A stretch of 64,000 nucleotides of DNA. It comes from Flavobacteriaceae bacterium bin25 (lineage in GTDB: Bacteria > Bacteroidota > Bacteroidia > Flavobacteriales > Flavobacteriaceae). Positions 19,134-28,717 of this stretch are shown here, piece by piece (within the stretch, counting starts at the first letter, position 1; each line of letters opens with the position of its first letter). Location of the stretch: the NCBI GenBank assembly GCA_002238525.1, contig MPMN01000009.1, positions 1 to 64,000 of the forward strand, given 5' to 3'. The notes beneath the pieces are model-generated. The model was not told the origin of the DNA and ran no database searches. It saw only the letters and a program-made list of their open reading frames with translations. The position numbers and the translations under genes are program-made.

Positions 19134-19671
19134 CCTGACTTTCGGGTCGAAATACGCCCAAAACCCTTACCAGGCCTGAAAAAAGTGTCATTTCCAACTG
19201 TTACTTTAATGGACACATTTTGTTCTGATCAATACCAATAAGTTCTAATTTTTGACCAATCCCAAAATGCAAGCTATATGCCCATGAGGTAAAGATCTTT
19301 TGATGGGGAATGCTTTGGAGATATCCTTATAGACTATAACTCCTTTGATAGCTGCTTTAAAGCCCTCAATAACAGAGGGGTGAAAGTCGCTCAAATTGGC
19401 TATATTTTTTCTTTTGACTTTCTTTCCTTCTCTCCAGACTTTACGGAGTAGCGTGGTTGGTCTGTAATGTCTATTGGGTACGACTTCGATGTAATATGAC
19501 ATGGACTTATATAATATGGTGCAAATATATTACAATCAATTAAATAAACAGCTATAAAAAAGTATTCTACATGGACACATTTCACAAAATAAATCCAAAA
19601 TATATCATCTATATAAGTGAAATACAGGTGTTTAAGTGAAAAAAATCACTTAAAAAAGTTCGAAAGTCGGG
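19134..19671 (-). mobile_element. 538-bp non-autonomous IS1634-type element (MITE-like), copy 2
   Basis: Inverted repeats CCTGACTTTCG and CGAAAGTCGGG bound it, with a perfect 6-bp target duplication ATTAAA (19128-19133 and 19672-19677). It contains an intact 85-codon minus-strand frame (19245-19502) encoding only the N-terminus of the transposase: MSYYIEVVPNRHYRPTTLLR, then SDFHPSVIEGFKAAIKG, with a frame-derived tail. The catalytic domain is missing. The left 110 bases match the 3' flank of the truncated IS at 28.7 kb. It sits between the susD terminator and the GH20 gene of PUL1. Confidence 0.88.
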
Positions 19672-19679
19672 ATTAAAGC

Positions 19680-19713
19680 AAAAAAGAGAGGATTATGCAT
19701 TCCTCTCTTTTTT
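19680..19713. terminator. Strong hairpin after PUL1 susD
   Basis: A perfect 13-bp stem (AAAAAAGAGAGGA pairing with TCCTCTCTTTTTT) with an 8-base loop, T-rich on both strands, so it can terminate in either direction. It lies about 50 bases past the susD stop in the direction of transcription. Confidence 0.85.
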
Positions 19714-19764
19714 GTTTTTGCTATAATTTCTCTGAATTTCTCAAGTAGAAATTCAATTCCACTA

Positions 19765-21462
19765 CTACCAACCGGGGTTCTGTGTTAAATTCCCATCACT
19801 TAGCTGAATTTGCTGTGTGGGTATGGGGAACAAGTAATTCTTCTCACCGAAGTTTCTATTTTCTTTCTCTTGTACAACAATAAATCCATCACTATCGGTT
19901 GATCTAACATCCATGACATCACTATATACTTCATCCCATGAACCATTTCCAATTTGAACCCCTCTGATGGGATGACTCAATTCTTCCACAGCTATTTTCC
20001 AACGTTTCAAGTCATCTAACCTAAACCCATCATAAGCAAGTTCTACGGTTCTTTCTCTACGAATTTCAGTCAATATATCCAAATCATGTGTAGTGGCTAA
20101 TGCATTAGTAAGCGGAGATACTCCACCTCTAGATCTAAGTAAATTTATGGTTCTGTCCAAATCATCATCAGATATGCTTCCGTCTCTTTCATATAATGCT
20201 TCAGCAAGATTTAATAATACCTCTGAAAATTTGAGAATGTGTTTGAATTCATGGTTTCGACCCCATACAAAGCCATCCGGATCATTTGAAACCAATTTGT
20301 TGACTCTATAGCCTGTTTCTTCACTGCCAGTAATTTGCGGATAGACTCTATTTGCACCATCTTGATTATTCCTGTTTACCTGATTTGAACCTGGAAGCAT
20401 TAATGTGTTAGACATTCTTAAATCTCGATTTTCCCATTCAGAAGTATAGGCAGTATATCCTTGAAATAAAGGAGACTTGCTGATAGGTAATCCATCCTTG
20501 CTCAGATACATATCAGCCAATTTTTTGGTACCATCACCGCGTCCTCCACAACATAACCAATGTCCATGAGCATGTCCTCCTACCTCAGGATGATAGCGTC
20601 TAGCTAAAATTTGTTCCTTTGAATCATTGCCGGGTAACATATAAGAGTTAAAGTAGCTCAAACTAGGATCTGGTTGATATACAAACAATTCATATTGACC
20701 ACTTGAAATAACAGCTTCTGCAGCAGATATGGCTTCGTTTAAAAGGGTTTGGGCATCTCCCGAAACTTGATGGTATTTCACCCATGTTGCTTCATATAGA
20801 GCTACTCTTGCTAAGAGAGCTTGGGCTGCACCTCGAGATATACGACCTAAATCATCTCCAGTTATTGCCTCCTGAAGTGGTAAATCTGGCACAGCATCTT
20901 TTAAATCTTGAATAGAATTTTTTACGACCACGTCTCTACCTACCCTCGGTGCATTTAATGCTTCTTCGTCTGTAGGGTCTATTGGTGTATCGTAATAAGG
21001 CACATCTCCAAAACGTAGCACCAAATTGAAATAATTATACGCTCTAAAAAATTTAGCTTCAGCCACCCAACGGGAAATATCGTCCCCGCCTTCATAATTC
21101 GAAGCTTGTAGCAAAAGTTTGTTTATCTCCAAGAGATTTCTATATGCTGCGTTCCAATTACCATCATTCACTGAAATAGTGTTTGTGCCACTACTCACAC
21201 CATTGATTCCATTTTGCCATGAAATGTCAGAATTGCTATCTGCAAAACTATGTCCTGGCAATCTAAAATAAAAGGCATTGGCAGCTCGCTTAAAATTTGA
21301 TGAATTAGTCCAATAAGTCTCATCTGAGAGTGCATTTGTCGGAAGTAAATTCAAATTTTTTGTGCAAGAGGTGACTAGGAACAAAATTGATGCCGTCAAT
21401 AAAACCCCTGTTTTTTTAGTTAAGAATTCAATTAATAATTTATTTTTCATAATACTATACAT
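19765..21462 (-). CDS. SusD/RagB-family glycan-binding outer-membrane lipoprotein (PUL1)
   Basis: 565 residues with a lipoprotein signal whose Cys is in FLVTSCTKN (residue 33). SusD features follow: NLLPTNALSDETYW, a TPR-rich N-terminal half (WVAEAKFFRAYNYFNLVLRFGDVPYYD), and the C-terminal RagB segment (LNLAEALYERDG, ELAYDGFRLDDLKRWK). Together with the SusC encoded two bases upstream it forms the lid of the surface glycan importer. The first ATG is at 21462, but ATG at 21450 (MKNKLL) gives a more typical signal peptide. A strong terminator follows the gene. Confidence 0.95.
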   Translation of the reverse strand: MYSIMKNKLLIEFLTKKTGVLLTASILFLVTSCTKNLNLLPTNALSDETYWTNSSNFKRAANAFYFRLPGHSFADSNSDISWQNGINGVSSGTNTISVNDGNWNAAYRNLLEINKLLLQASNYEGGDDISRWVAEAKFFRAYNYFNLVLRFGDVPYYDTPIDPTDEEALNAPRVGRDVVVKNSIQDLKDAVPDLPLQEAITGDDLGRISRGAAQALLARVALYEATWVKYHQVSGDAQTLLNEAISAAEAVISSGQYELFVYQPDPSLSYFNSYMLPGNDSKEQILARRYHPEVGGHAHGHWLCCGGRGDGTKKLADMYLSKDGLPISKSPLFQGYTAYTSEWENRDLRMSNTLMLPGSNQVNRNNQDGANRVYPQITGSEETGYRVNKLVSNDPDGFVWGRNHEFKHILKFSEVLLNLAEALYERDGSISDDDLDRTINLLRSRGGVSPLTNALATTHDLDILTEIRRERTVELAYDGFRLDDLKRWKIAVEELSHPIRGVQIGNGSWDEVYSDVMDVRSTDSDGFIVVQEKENRNFGEKNYLFPIPTQQIQLSDGNLTQNPGW

Positions 21463-21464
21463 TT

Positions 21465-24400
21465 TTATATACCAATTTCTACACCTAAAGAGTACCTTCT
21501 GGAAAAAGGATAATTATTTATGTTTGCCGATTCAGGGTCATATCCTCCGTCTAAATTCGTTATCTCCCATAAATCAAATCCTGATAGGTAAACTTTCACG
21601 TCTCTTAACCCTACTTGATTTGATATAGAATCAGGTAAGTTATATCCCAATCTGAGATTTTTCCACCTGAGATAACTAGCATCTAACAAAGTGTTGTCGC
21701 TTAAGGTAAAGTTGTAATTTCCAATACCATTGTTTGCGATAGATCTTGGGAATTTAGCATTAGTCCTATTCGGAGTCCATGTAGTATTGTAAAACCGAGA
21801 GTCTGGACGTCTCCAAGGTACTGCCCATGGTCTTCCGATTTCACCAGAAGTGAAGAAATCTCTTTGTAAAACACCTTGGAAAAAAGCTGACAATTCAAAA
21901 TTCTTATAGTTCAATCCTAAATTAAAGCCATACGAATATCTTAAAGATGTGCTTCCAATTTTAACGAGATCTCCATCTTCACCATCATCTGCGAAAGCAG
22001 AAATTCTTCCATCACCATTAATATCTCTGTACCTTGCATCACCTATATTGATGTCTGCAGGAACGATCCCCTGATTTTTACCTACTTGACCAACGTAAGC
22101 ATCAAGCTCTTGCTGATTTTGAATAATCCCATCGAATTTATAGCCATAGATTTCATTAATTGAATAGCCTTCTCTAATATAAACCGTTCCTTGTGAATAG
22201 GTATCTCTACCAGCATAGTCTATCACAACAGGATTAGAGTCATACAATGTACCACTAAGTAAATAGGAAAAATCTTGATTAATTTGGTCTTTCCAAGTTA
22301 ATTGCACCTCGAAGCCCTTATTTCTGAGCAATGCGTTATTAGAAAAGGGTGCAGAAGCTCCTAATACAGCCGGTGTGGTAACTGGAGCTAACATATCCTT
22401 ATTGGTCTTAATAAAGTAATCTATAGCACCTATTAGTTTATTGTTGAGGACAGTAAAATCTATACCTATATTATCCACCTGTACTGTTTCCCAAGTTCTG
22501 GTTGGATCAACCAAACCTCCTAAGAAGGCTCCGGCAGTTCGTGTTCCATCTCCAAATGAATACTGCCCACCAATATTTATAAGTTGTTGATAGTCATAAA
22601 GACCAATACCTTCTTGATTACCAGTTTGACCTGTAGACAATCTAAGTTTTAAGTTATCAAAAACGTTCAGATCTTCAATAAATTTCTCCTTATGGGCATT
22701 CCATGCTAAAGAAACTCCCCAAAATAATCCCCATCGGGTATCTTCGGAGAACCTAGAGCTACCATCATATCTAAATTGACTTGTAAGTATATACTTGTCA
22801 TCATAAATATATGATCCCCTACCAAAAAGCGAACGGATAGACCAGTCTGTTTTAAAGCCATTGTTTGTTGCCGAATCAGCATCTCCCAAGTTTAATGAAA
22901 AGAAATCGGTAGATAAAATATCACTTCTGGCGGTTGTAAAAAATTCATTTTCCCTTTCCTCATGGGATCCTCCTATAGTTGTGCTAATATTGTGTTTACC
23001 AAACCTTTTATTATAATTGACATATGCTATAACAGTCGAATACAAATATTTATCTAATCTTTTAGATCCCCTAGTTGGTGAGTTACGGAGAGAATATACC
23101 TCTCCAGCTTCAGCATCATATAAAGAAAATTCTCTGTTAAAATTGGTTGATTCGTTAAAACCATAATCTCCACCTATCTGAGTAGTGAGGGTAAAGTTCT
23201 TTACAAGGTTATAATCCACTCTTATATTAGCTGTAAGGTTAGTGATATGTCGATTTACACTACCTTGTTCAGTTAAAGTTGCCAATGGATTTACAAAGCC
23301 ACCTACAGATGAATAAACTTCTGTATTACCGCTAAATGGTCTATCTGGAAAAAAAGGCCAAGTAAAAGGCACAAAACCAAAAGCGCTATTAATCGGCGAT
23401 GATGTATGCTCTCTTATTAACGATAATCTAGTGTCTATTTTTATTTTTTCTATTGGTCTATAAACATCATTTATCCTAGCATTAAATCTAGTGTTACTAT
23501 CCGGTCCAACAGACAATACTCCATTTTCTTTAACATAAGAAATTGAAGAACGATAAGAGTTTTTCTCTCCAGCACCTGAAATGCTAAGGTTATAATTCTG
23601 TTGATAACCATTATCAAATACTAGGTCAGTGTAATCGTAAAAATCGGAAGATAAGAATCTACCCGGAGTAGCCCTTTTTGTAATCTTTTCACCTGCAATT
23701 ATCCTTTGTAATTCATCTTCGGTCCACCATGATGGATTACCAGCTAATTTAGTACCCGCTGCTTGGTCTAACTCAAAATAACTTTCCAACATAAAGTCAG
23801 CTACCTGAATTGATGAGAGACTGGTGAAAAACCCTACGGGTCTACTTATGGTATTTGATATATCTAACTCAATTGAAGGAGTACCTCTCTCTCCTTGCTT
23901 TGTTGTTACTATAATCACTCCATTAGCAGCTCGTGCTCCATAGATACTTGCAGCGCCATCTTTTAGTGTTGTTACAGTTTCAATATCTTTTGCATTAACA
24001 TCTATTATATTGCCTGGTATTCCATCTATTATAATTAGAGGTGAATTGCCACCATTAGTAGATGATGAACCCCGTATGGTTAAATCAAATCCTCCGCCAC
24101 CTGGCTGTCCATTTCCTCGTGTAACAACGGTTCCTGGCAAAACGCCTTGTAGTGCAGCTATAGCATTATTAAGCGGTAATGCCTCAAAAGATTCAGAATC
24201 TATTGTATTGACTGCTGATGCAAGCTGAGATCTAATGACCTCCCCATAACCGATGACGATAACTTCATTTAAATCTGAGAAATCTTCTTGAAGTATAATA
24301 GTAATCTCTGCATCATCAACAATTTCAATATCCTGGCTGAGATAACCCAAATAAGAAACGGTCAAAACTGCATCTTGACTGCTTACGACAATACTGAAGT

Positions 24401-25004
24401 TACCGTTAAAATCCGTTTGAGTTCCGTTGGTAGTACCCTTTTCGAGAATAGTTGCTCCTAGTAAAGGAATTCCATCTTGGCCGACAACATTCCCGGAAAC
24501 TTGGAATTGAGCAGAAGATTTAAGTAGTAGATGTAAACGTTCAATTGGGGGGGGGTAATTTACTAGAAATACATTTGGTACTATTCCACCCATAATATCT
24601 GATTGCAGTTTCACTGGACTGAAGTTCAAAACATCATTGTTTTTCTTAAGAACTATTTGATTCTTAAGAATAGAATAAGAAATTCCTGTGTCCTTAAAAA
24701 CCGTGCTCAGGATGTTCTTTAAGGGGATATTTACCAAATTAACACTCACTTTTTTTGAAACATCAACCTGATCCATCATATAAAAAAAGGAGAAATCGCT
24801 GTTTGATTCAATGTCTTCAAAAATTGTAGATAAAGGCTGATTATCAACTATCAATGTCATCTTATCATTCTGTGAATATAGAATTCCGCGAGCTTGACTG
24901 TTAACAAGAACCAATGAAAAGAAAAGAACGAAAAACTGTACCTGCTTAACATTAATCCTCATTTTTTCAAAAAAGAATTTCTGAATTTTTTTAAATTTTT
25001 CCAT
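21465..25004 (-). CDS. SusC-family TonB-dependent glycan transporter with STN signalling domain (PUL1)
   Basis: 1179 residues: signal peptide (a start at M15, MRINVKQVQFF, would be the more usual one), STN domain (about 48-120), a poly-Pro junction at 151-153, carboxypeptidase-regulatory domain (VSGNVVGQDGIPLLGATILE, about 168-250), plug (TIRGSSSTNGGNSPLIIIDG; SIYGARAANGVIIVTT) and a 22-strand barrel ending in SLGVEIGI. The STN domain lets loaded SusC signal to FecR, whose gene is next upstream. The three prolines are encoded by a C9 run; one base lost or gained brings a stop soon after. So the transporter, but not the exported STN domain, can be switched off by slippage. Confidence 0.95.
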   Translation of the reverse strand: MEKFKKIQKFFFEKMRINVKQVQFFVLFFSLVLVNSQARGILYSQNDKMTLIVDNQPLSTIFEDIESNSDFSFFYMMDQVDVSKKVSVNLVNIPLKNILSTVFKDTGISYSILKNQIVLKKNNDVLNFSPVKLQSDIMGGIVPNVFLVNYPPPIERLHLLLKSSAQFQVSGNVVGQDGIPLLGATILEKGTTNGTQTDFNGNFSIVVSSQDAVLTVSYLGYLSQDIEIVDDAEITIILQEDFSDLNEVIVIGYGEVIRSQLASAVNTIDSESFEALPLNNAIAALQGVLPGTVVTRGNGQPGGGGFDLTIRGSSSTNGGNSPLIIIDGIPGNIIDVNAKDIETVTTLKDGAASIYGARAANGVIIVTTKQGERGTPSIELDISNTISRPVGFFTSLSSIQVADFMLESYFELDQAAGTKLAGNPSWWTEDELQRIIAGEKITKRATPGRFLSSDFYDYTDLVFDNGYQQNYNLSISGAGEKNSYRSSISYVKENGVLSVGPDSNTRFNARINDVYRPIEKIKIDTRLSLIREHTSSPINSAFGFVPFTWPFFPDRPFSGNTEVYSSVGGFVNPLATLTEQGSVNRHITNLTANIRVDYNLVKNFTLTTQIGGDYGFNESTNFNREFSLYDAEAGEVYSLRNSPTRGSKRLDKYLYSTVIAYVNYNKRFGKHNISTTIGGSHEERENEFFTTARSDILSTDFFSLNLGDADSATNNGFKTDWSIRSLFGRGSYIYDDKYILTSQFRYDGSSRFSEDTRWGLFWGVSLAWNAHKEKFIEDLNVFDNLKLRLSTGQTGNQEGIGLYDYQQLINIGGQYSFGDGTRTAGAFLGGLVDPTRTWETVQVDNIGIDFTVLNNKLIGAIDYFIKTNKDMLAPVTTPAVLGASAPFSNNALLRNKGFEVQLTWKDQINQDFSYLLSGTLYDSNPVVIDYAGRDTYSQGTVYIREGYSINEIYGYKFDGIIQNQQELDAYVGQVGKNQGIVPADINIGDARYRDINGDGRISAFADDGEDGDLVKIGSTSLRYSYGFNLGLNYKNFELSAFFQGVLQRDFFTSGEIGRPWAVPWRRPDSRFYNTTWTPNRTNAKFPRSIANNGIGNYNFTLSDNTLLDASYLRWKNLRLGYNLPDSISNQVGLRDVKVYLSGFDLWEITNLDGGYDPESANINNYPFSRRYSLGVEIGI
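24547..24555. repeat. C9 tract inside PUL1 susC (G9 on the plus strand)
   Basis: Nine identical bases at codons 150-153, between STN and the carboxypeptidase-regulatory domain. C9 is in frame. C10 gives Asn-stop immediately after the tract; C8 gives a run of about 30 foreign codons then TAG. Confidence 0.9.
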
Positions 25005-25127
25005 ACTGTGATTATTTGTAAAATATTATTTTTTTTATTTCTTGAAATATACAAGCACTCATTTCATTTAAGTTTTTCATTAGAGCTTAACTTTTAAAAT
25101 ATGGGAGACATAATTAAGGTTGAAAAG

Positions 25128-26306
25128 TTATTCTGGGAGTATTACTATTGTTTTATCAACAATTCGATATTGAAATCCAACGCTCTTCTGAAAAACATTC
25201 ATTAAGTCAATAATAGTTTCATCTTTAAATTTACCTTTGAATCGAAAGTCGTTGATTGCCTCATACTGATTTTCTATAACAACATTATATCTCCGTTCTA
25301 TTTTTTTTATAATATCCTTGAAAGGTAAATCCACAAACACTAACTCACCTTCTTTCCAAGAGGTGTAATCGCCTACCGTAACATTCGATATTATGATTTT
25401 ATCATCCTTATACTCACCTATTTGACCTGGGGCTAATAACATCATTTCAGTTTTTACATTATTTGACCAATTTTCTTCGTGAACTTGAATTCCCAAATTA
25501 CCTTCAACCAATACAATAAATGGTGAGGGGGATATTCTAGTGTTAAAGTTGAATTTTGTCCCTAAAACCTTAACTCCAATTAGGTCATTATGAACTATAA
25601 AAAGATTCTCCCTGTCACTGGATACTTCAAAGAATGCTTCTCCTGCCAAAAAAACTTTCCTCTCACTCTCACCTGCAAATTTTTCTGGGAAACAGAAGGA
25701 TGTGTCTGAGTTTAAATGAATATAAGTACCGTCTGATAGTGTAACTTCAAATCTTCTGCCTTTGGGGACAATGATCTCGTTATACTCAATGTAATCATTT
25801 TTTTTGTCTGCATTATTAGATTTTGTATCGTAATAACCTGTATTGTAACTCAGATGTGAACCACTGCGAGTTGCAATAACTTTTCCATCATTTCCACGAA
25901 TCAATTCTGTTTCCTCTAGGTCATTAATTTCCCAACTTTTGTCACCAATTTTTAACACAATCGGTTCTTCTTCAATAATTGAGATTTGATTTTCTAAAAT
26001 ACGACTATCTTCAGAATTATCAATGATTAAGGTCATTAAACTAATTCCGATAAGGCCGATAAAAATGGCCGCGTATTTGACTATTTTCATTGCCTTTTTA
26101 CTCCTGGTTCTCAACTTCATCTTGAATTCTACTAGCATACGGTTAACGAACTCGTCTCTGTTTCCAAACTTATCCTCTGGCCACTCATAATCCTTCTCTT
26201 GTAACGAATCCAAGTAATCATGTAATTGCTTAGTTTCTTTGGAAGAGAATTTCCCTTTCAAATACCCGTCAAACAATTCCTTCGCTTGATTCTCTTTTTT
26301 TGACAT
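25128..26306 (-). CDS. FecR-family anti-sigma factor (PUL1)
   Basis: 392 residues. An N-terminal cytosolic segment of about 75 residues precedes one membrane helix (IVKYAAIFIGLIGISLMTLII, about 76-96). The periplasmic FecR domain shows GRRFEVTLSDGTYIHLNSDT, VFLAGEAFFEVSSD and VKVLGTKFNFNTR. A C-terminal DUF4974-type domain follows. FecR proteins hold an ECF sigma factor inactive until the STN domain of a loaded SusC signals through the periplasm. It lies between the sigma gene (255 bases upstream) and susC (about 120 bases downstream), the standard order for a trans-envelope-regulated PUL. Confidence 0.93.
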   Translation of the reverse strand: MSKKENQAKELFDGYLKGKFSSKETKQLHDYLDSLQEKDYEWPEDKFGNRDEFVNRMLVEFKMKLRTRSKKAMKIVKYAAIFIGLIGISLMTLIIDNSEDSRILENQISIIEEEPIVLKIGDKSWEINDLEETELIRGNDGKVIATRSGSHLSYNTGYYDTKSNNADKKNDYIEYNEIIVPKGRRFEVTLSDGTYIHLNSDTSFCFPEKFAGESERKVFLAGEAFFEVSSDRENLFIVHNDLIGVKVLGTKFNFNTRISPSPFIVLVEGNLGIQVHEENWSNNVKTEMMLLAPGQIGEYKDDKIIISNVTVGDYTSWKEGELVFVDLPFKDIIKKIERRYNVVIENQYEAINDFRFKGKFKDETIIDLMNVFQKSVGFQYRIVDKTIVILPE

Positions 26307-26561
26307 AATAGTGTTACCTAATACTAAGTACCAATAAATATCTGATATAGCGAAAATGATGACCTCAATATATTTATTTTAATGTAGGACTAATTGTTTC
26401 TAAACAAATTCGTATCGGAATACTCCCATGAGCCAAGATAATATAATCTCCGGCGTATTAGAAGGTTCAAACCTCATCAAAGAATCTTCTGTTTGATAAA
26501 GATACTCAACACATTAAGTAAAAGACTATTTTTTGTTTTATTTAGAAGAAATAATAAGGTG

Positions 26562-27107
26562 TCAGATAGTTATATTTTCCTTTTTTAAATCTCGCTTTAT
26601 GAGGGATAGCGCTTTGCTGATTTGATTTTTTACTGCTTGGACAGAAATTCCTAATTCAGTGGCTATTAGTTGATTCGATTTGTATTGATAACGGCTAAGT
26701 ATAAAAATTTGTTGACACCTTTTGGGAAGACGTGTGACCCTGGAGTTTATGACACTTAGAATCTCTTTTTCTTCCATTTCAGATGAAGCATTGTCTGAAG
26801 AAAAGTACAAACCATCTAAATCATAGGGATTTAACTCAATCTTATGGTCCCGTAAGTGTTTTAAAATTTGATATTTTACAGCTTTTAGTAAATAAGATTT
26901 ATGGCTTACAATCGTCTTTTTATAGCGCTTTAGCCAGAGATCTAAAAAAATATTTTGAACAATATCTTGACAAACCACCTGGTTATTAAGGATTTTCATC
27001 GCATATAAAAACATATCTGCCGCGTGTCTTTTGTAAAATAAGTCAAAGGCATGTTGATTACCTTGTAAAACTAATTGCCACAACTCAAAGTCTTTTTTAT
27101 ATTCCAT
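26562..27107 (-). CDS. ECF RNA polymerase sigma factor (PUL1)
   Basis: 181 residues with sigma region 2 (DLFYKRHAADMFLYAMKIL then CQDIVQNIFLDLW) and region 4 (LPKRCQQIFILSRYQYKSNQLIATELGISVQAVKNQISKAL split over helices). Sigma factors of this SusC-associated type activate the adjacent FecR/SusC/SusD genes when released. Start is ATG. Upstream on the minus strand, TTTTG then 21 bases then TACTTTAA approximates the Bacteroidota vegetative promoter and lies about 30 bases before the start. Confidence 0.93.
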   Translation of the reverse strand: MEYKKDFELWQLVLQGNQHAFDLFYKRHAADMFLYAMKILNNQVVCQDIVQNIFLDLWLKRYKKTIVSHKSYLLKAVKYQILKHLRDHKIELNPYDLDGLYFSSDNASSEMEEKEILSVINSRVTRLPKRCQQIFILSRYQYKSNQLIATELGISVQAVKNQISKALSLIKRDLKKENITI

Positions 27108-27716
27108 TATTGTGAATTTATTTTAACGTTAAAGTACAAAAATTTGATGCTTAATTGCAAAATTCATCAATATGGGATTTGGGATATTCTCGAACCTTAA
27201 AAGTTAATTTGAATAGAAAGCTTGAATTTTTGTTTGAGTTAATGGAGATAATCGTAATCTATTGCTTATGTTTTAAAACTTGATTTTGGAAACGTATAAC
27301 CGTCTTGATGAAGCATCTTTGAAACAAAATATTTAACTATTCGGCAAAGTTATATCAATACCATAACAGAGAAAGACCAAATGCTCAGTTCGCACTGAAA
27401 TCAGGCATAATTAAAACCATCCATCAAATCTAATGCCCCATTTCTAAATAACCAAATAATCAGAATATAAAGTCGCTGTGGCGAGTTGGTCATGGCAGTA
27501 ATATAGATATAGTAGCCTAGTATAATCCTATCTTCGAGAATTTCTGAGAAAGTTTGGCAAACAAAATCCTAAAAAACTTAAATTTTGATTAAATGTAGTG
27601 TTTAAATGGTATTAGACCTATTATCCTCAAGGGCAATAGGCTACGAGTAATGAAACGTCAAAATGAGTGTTTTCCTGAAATGGAAGATGCATATAGTTGT
27701 GGGTAAAAACTCACTT
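27108..27716. other. Intergenic region between the two ECF sigma genes
   Basis: About 610 AT-rich bases. It holds the likely promoter of the PUL1 sigma gene at its left end. I see no ORF, structured RNA or repeat I can support in the rest. Confidence 0.45.
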
Positions 27717-28337
27717 CTATCTCATTTTCATAAAGAATGTAGTAGAACCACAATATAAAAATCTTTTGATGTTCGTTGATACAAGTAAGCTCATATACAT
27801 TATAATTTTGTTTTTACTTTCTAGCTTTGTCCGTAGTATTTTGAAAGATTTCGTTAAATGAGCTTCTACTGTCTTAACCGAAATTTTCAAATATGAGGAT
27901 ATCTCAATATTCGTCAATCCCTCTTTTCTGCTTAAAAAAAACACTTCTTTACATTTTGGAGGCAATTTGTTAGCCTCCTCAATTACCTTATCATAAGCTA
28001 ATTTTAATGAGTTATCATCATATTGTTGAGTGATCTCGTATAGTGAATTTAGGTGTATTTGTTCAATTTTAATCGTATAACCTTTCCTATAAGTGTTTAT
28101 AAATTCGTTTTGTACAGCACGATACAAATAGTTTAGTACTGAACTAGTGATTTTAATATTTGCCCTCTTATTCCAAATTTTCATAAATACATCTTGCATT
28201 ATGTCTTGAGCCATTTCTGGATCCTTAGAAAATGATAGTGCATAAGCATAAAGCCTATCTCCATACCTTTCTACTAAATATTCCAAAGCTTTCTTTGGGT
28301 TTTCATTTAATGTTTTAGCAAAGAGTTTAGGATTCAT
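27717..28337 (-). CDS. Second ECF RNA polymerase sigma factor
   Basis: About 206 residues from ATG at 28337 (a TTG nine bases earlier is possible). Region 2 is present (LYAYALSFSKDPEMAQDIMQDVFMKIW), as is region 4 (LPPKCKEVFFLSRKEGLTNIEISSYLKISVKTVEAHLTKS in pieces). The C-terminus has about 30 extra residues (MYMSLLVSTNIKRFLYCG and onward) not typical of the family, perhaps from loss of the original stop. No FecR gene follows it on this strand. The nearest unpaired FecR is the divergent PUL2 gene at 30165, with a truncated IS between, so it may be the PUL2 sigma factor displaced by rearrangement. Confidence 0.88.
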   Translation of the reverse strand: MNPKLFAKTLNENPKKALEYLVERYGDRLYAYALSFSKDPEMAQDIMQDVFMKIWNKRANIKITSSVLNYLYRAVQNEFINTYRKGYTIKIEQIHLNSLYEITQQYDDNSLKLAYDKVIEEANKLPPKCKEVFFLSRKEGLTNIEISSYLKISVKTVEAHLTKSFKILRTKLESKNKIIMYMSLLVSTNIKRFLYCGSTTFFMKMR

Positions 28338-28346
28338 GTAAATCAA

Positions 28347-28711
28347 TTTATTTTTATATCAAACAACACGCTACACGCTACCTTGCTCTTTGGTTAATTT
28401 ACTGTGTTTTTCCATTTTGGGATTTTGTTATAAACACCAAAATTAACCTCTTTTTCATACCCTCTGACAACCAATTACCAGAGGATATGTTAATGGCTCG
28501 TTTGCAGGTTGGCTATTTCGATGAATATCCGAAAGATAATCAAATCTAGACCTTATACAAAAGTTAACTTTTTAATGAAATCCAATTCTTTGGTTTATCT
28601 CCATTCATATTTACCCGAATAATTCGTATTAGGGGTAATATTTGGGTTTATTTTATTAACTTGTAGTTAATTACGTTCATTTTAAGTTCCAGGAAAATCA
28701 TCAACTTATGA
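28347..28711. other. Intergenic region upstream of the second sigma gene
   Basis: About 365 bases between the sigma gene and the right end of the truncated IS. No ORF or structured element recognised; it should contain the sigma gene promoter. Confidence 0.4.
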
Positions 28712-28717
28712 ATTAAC

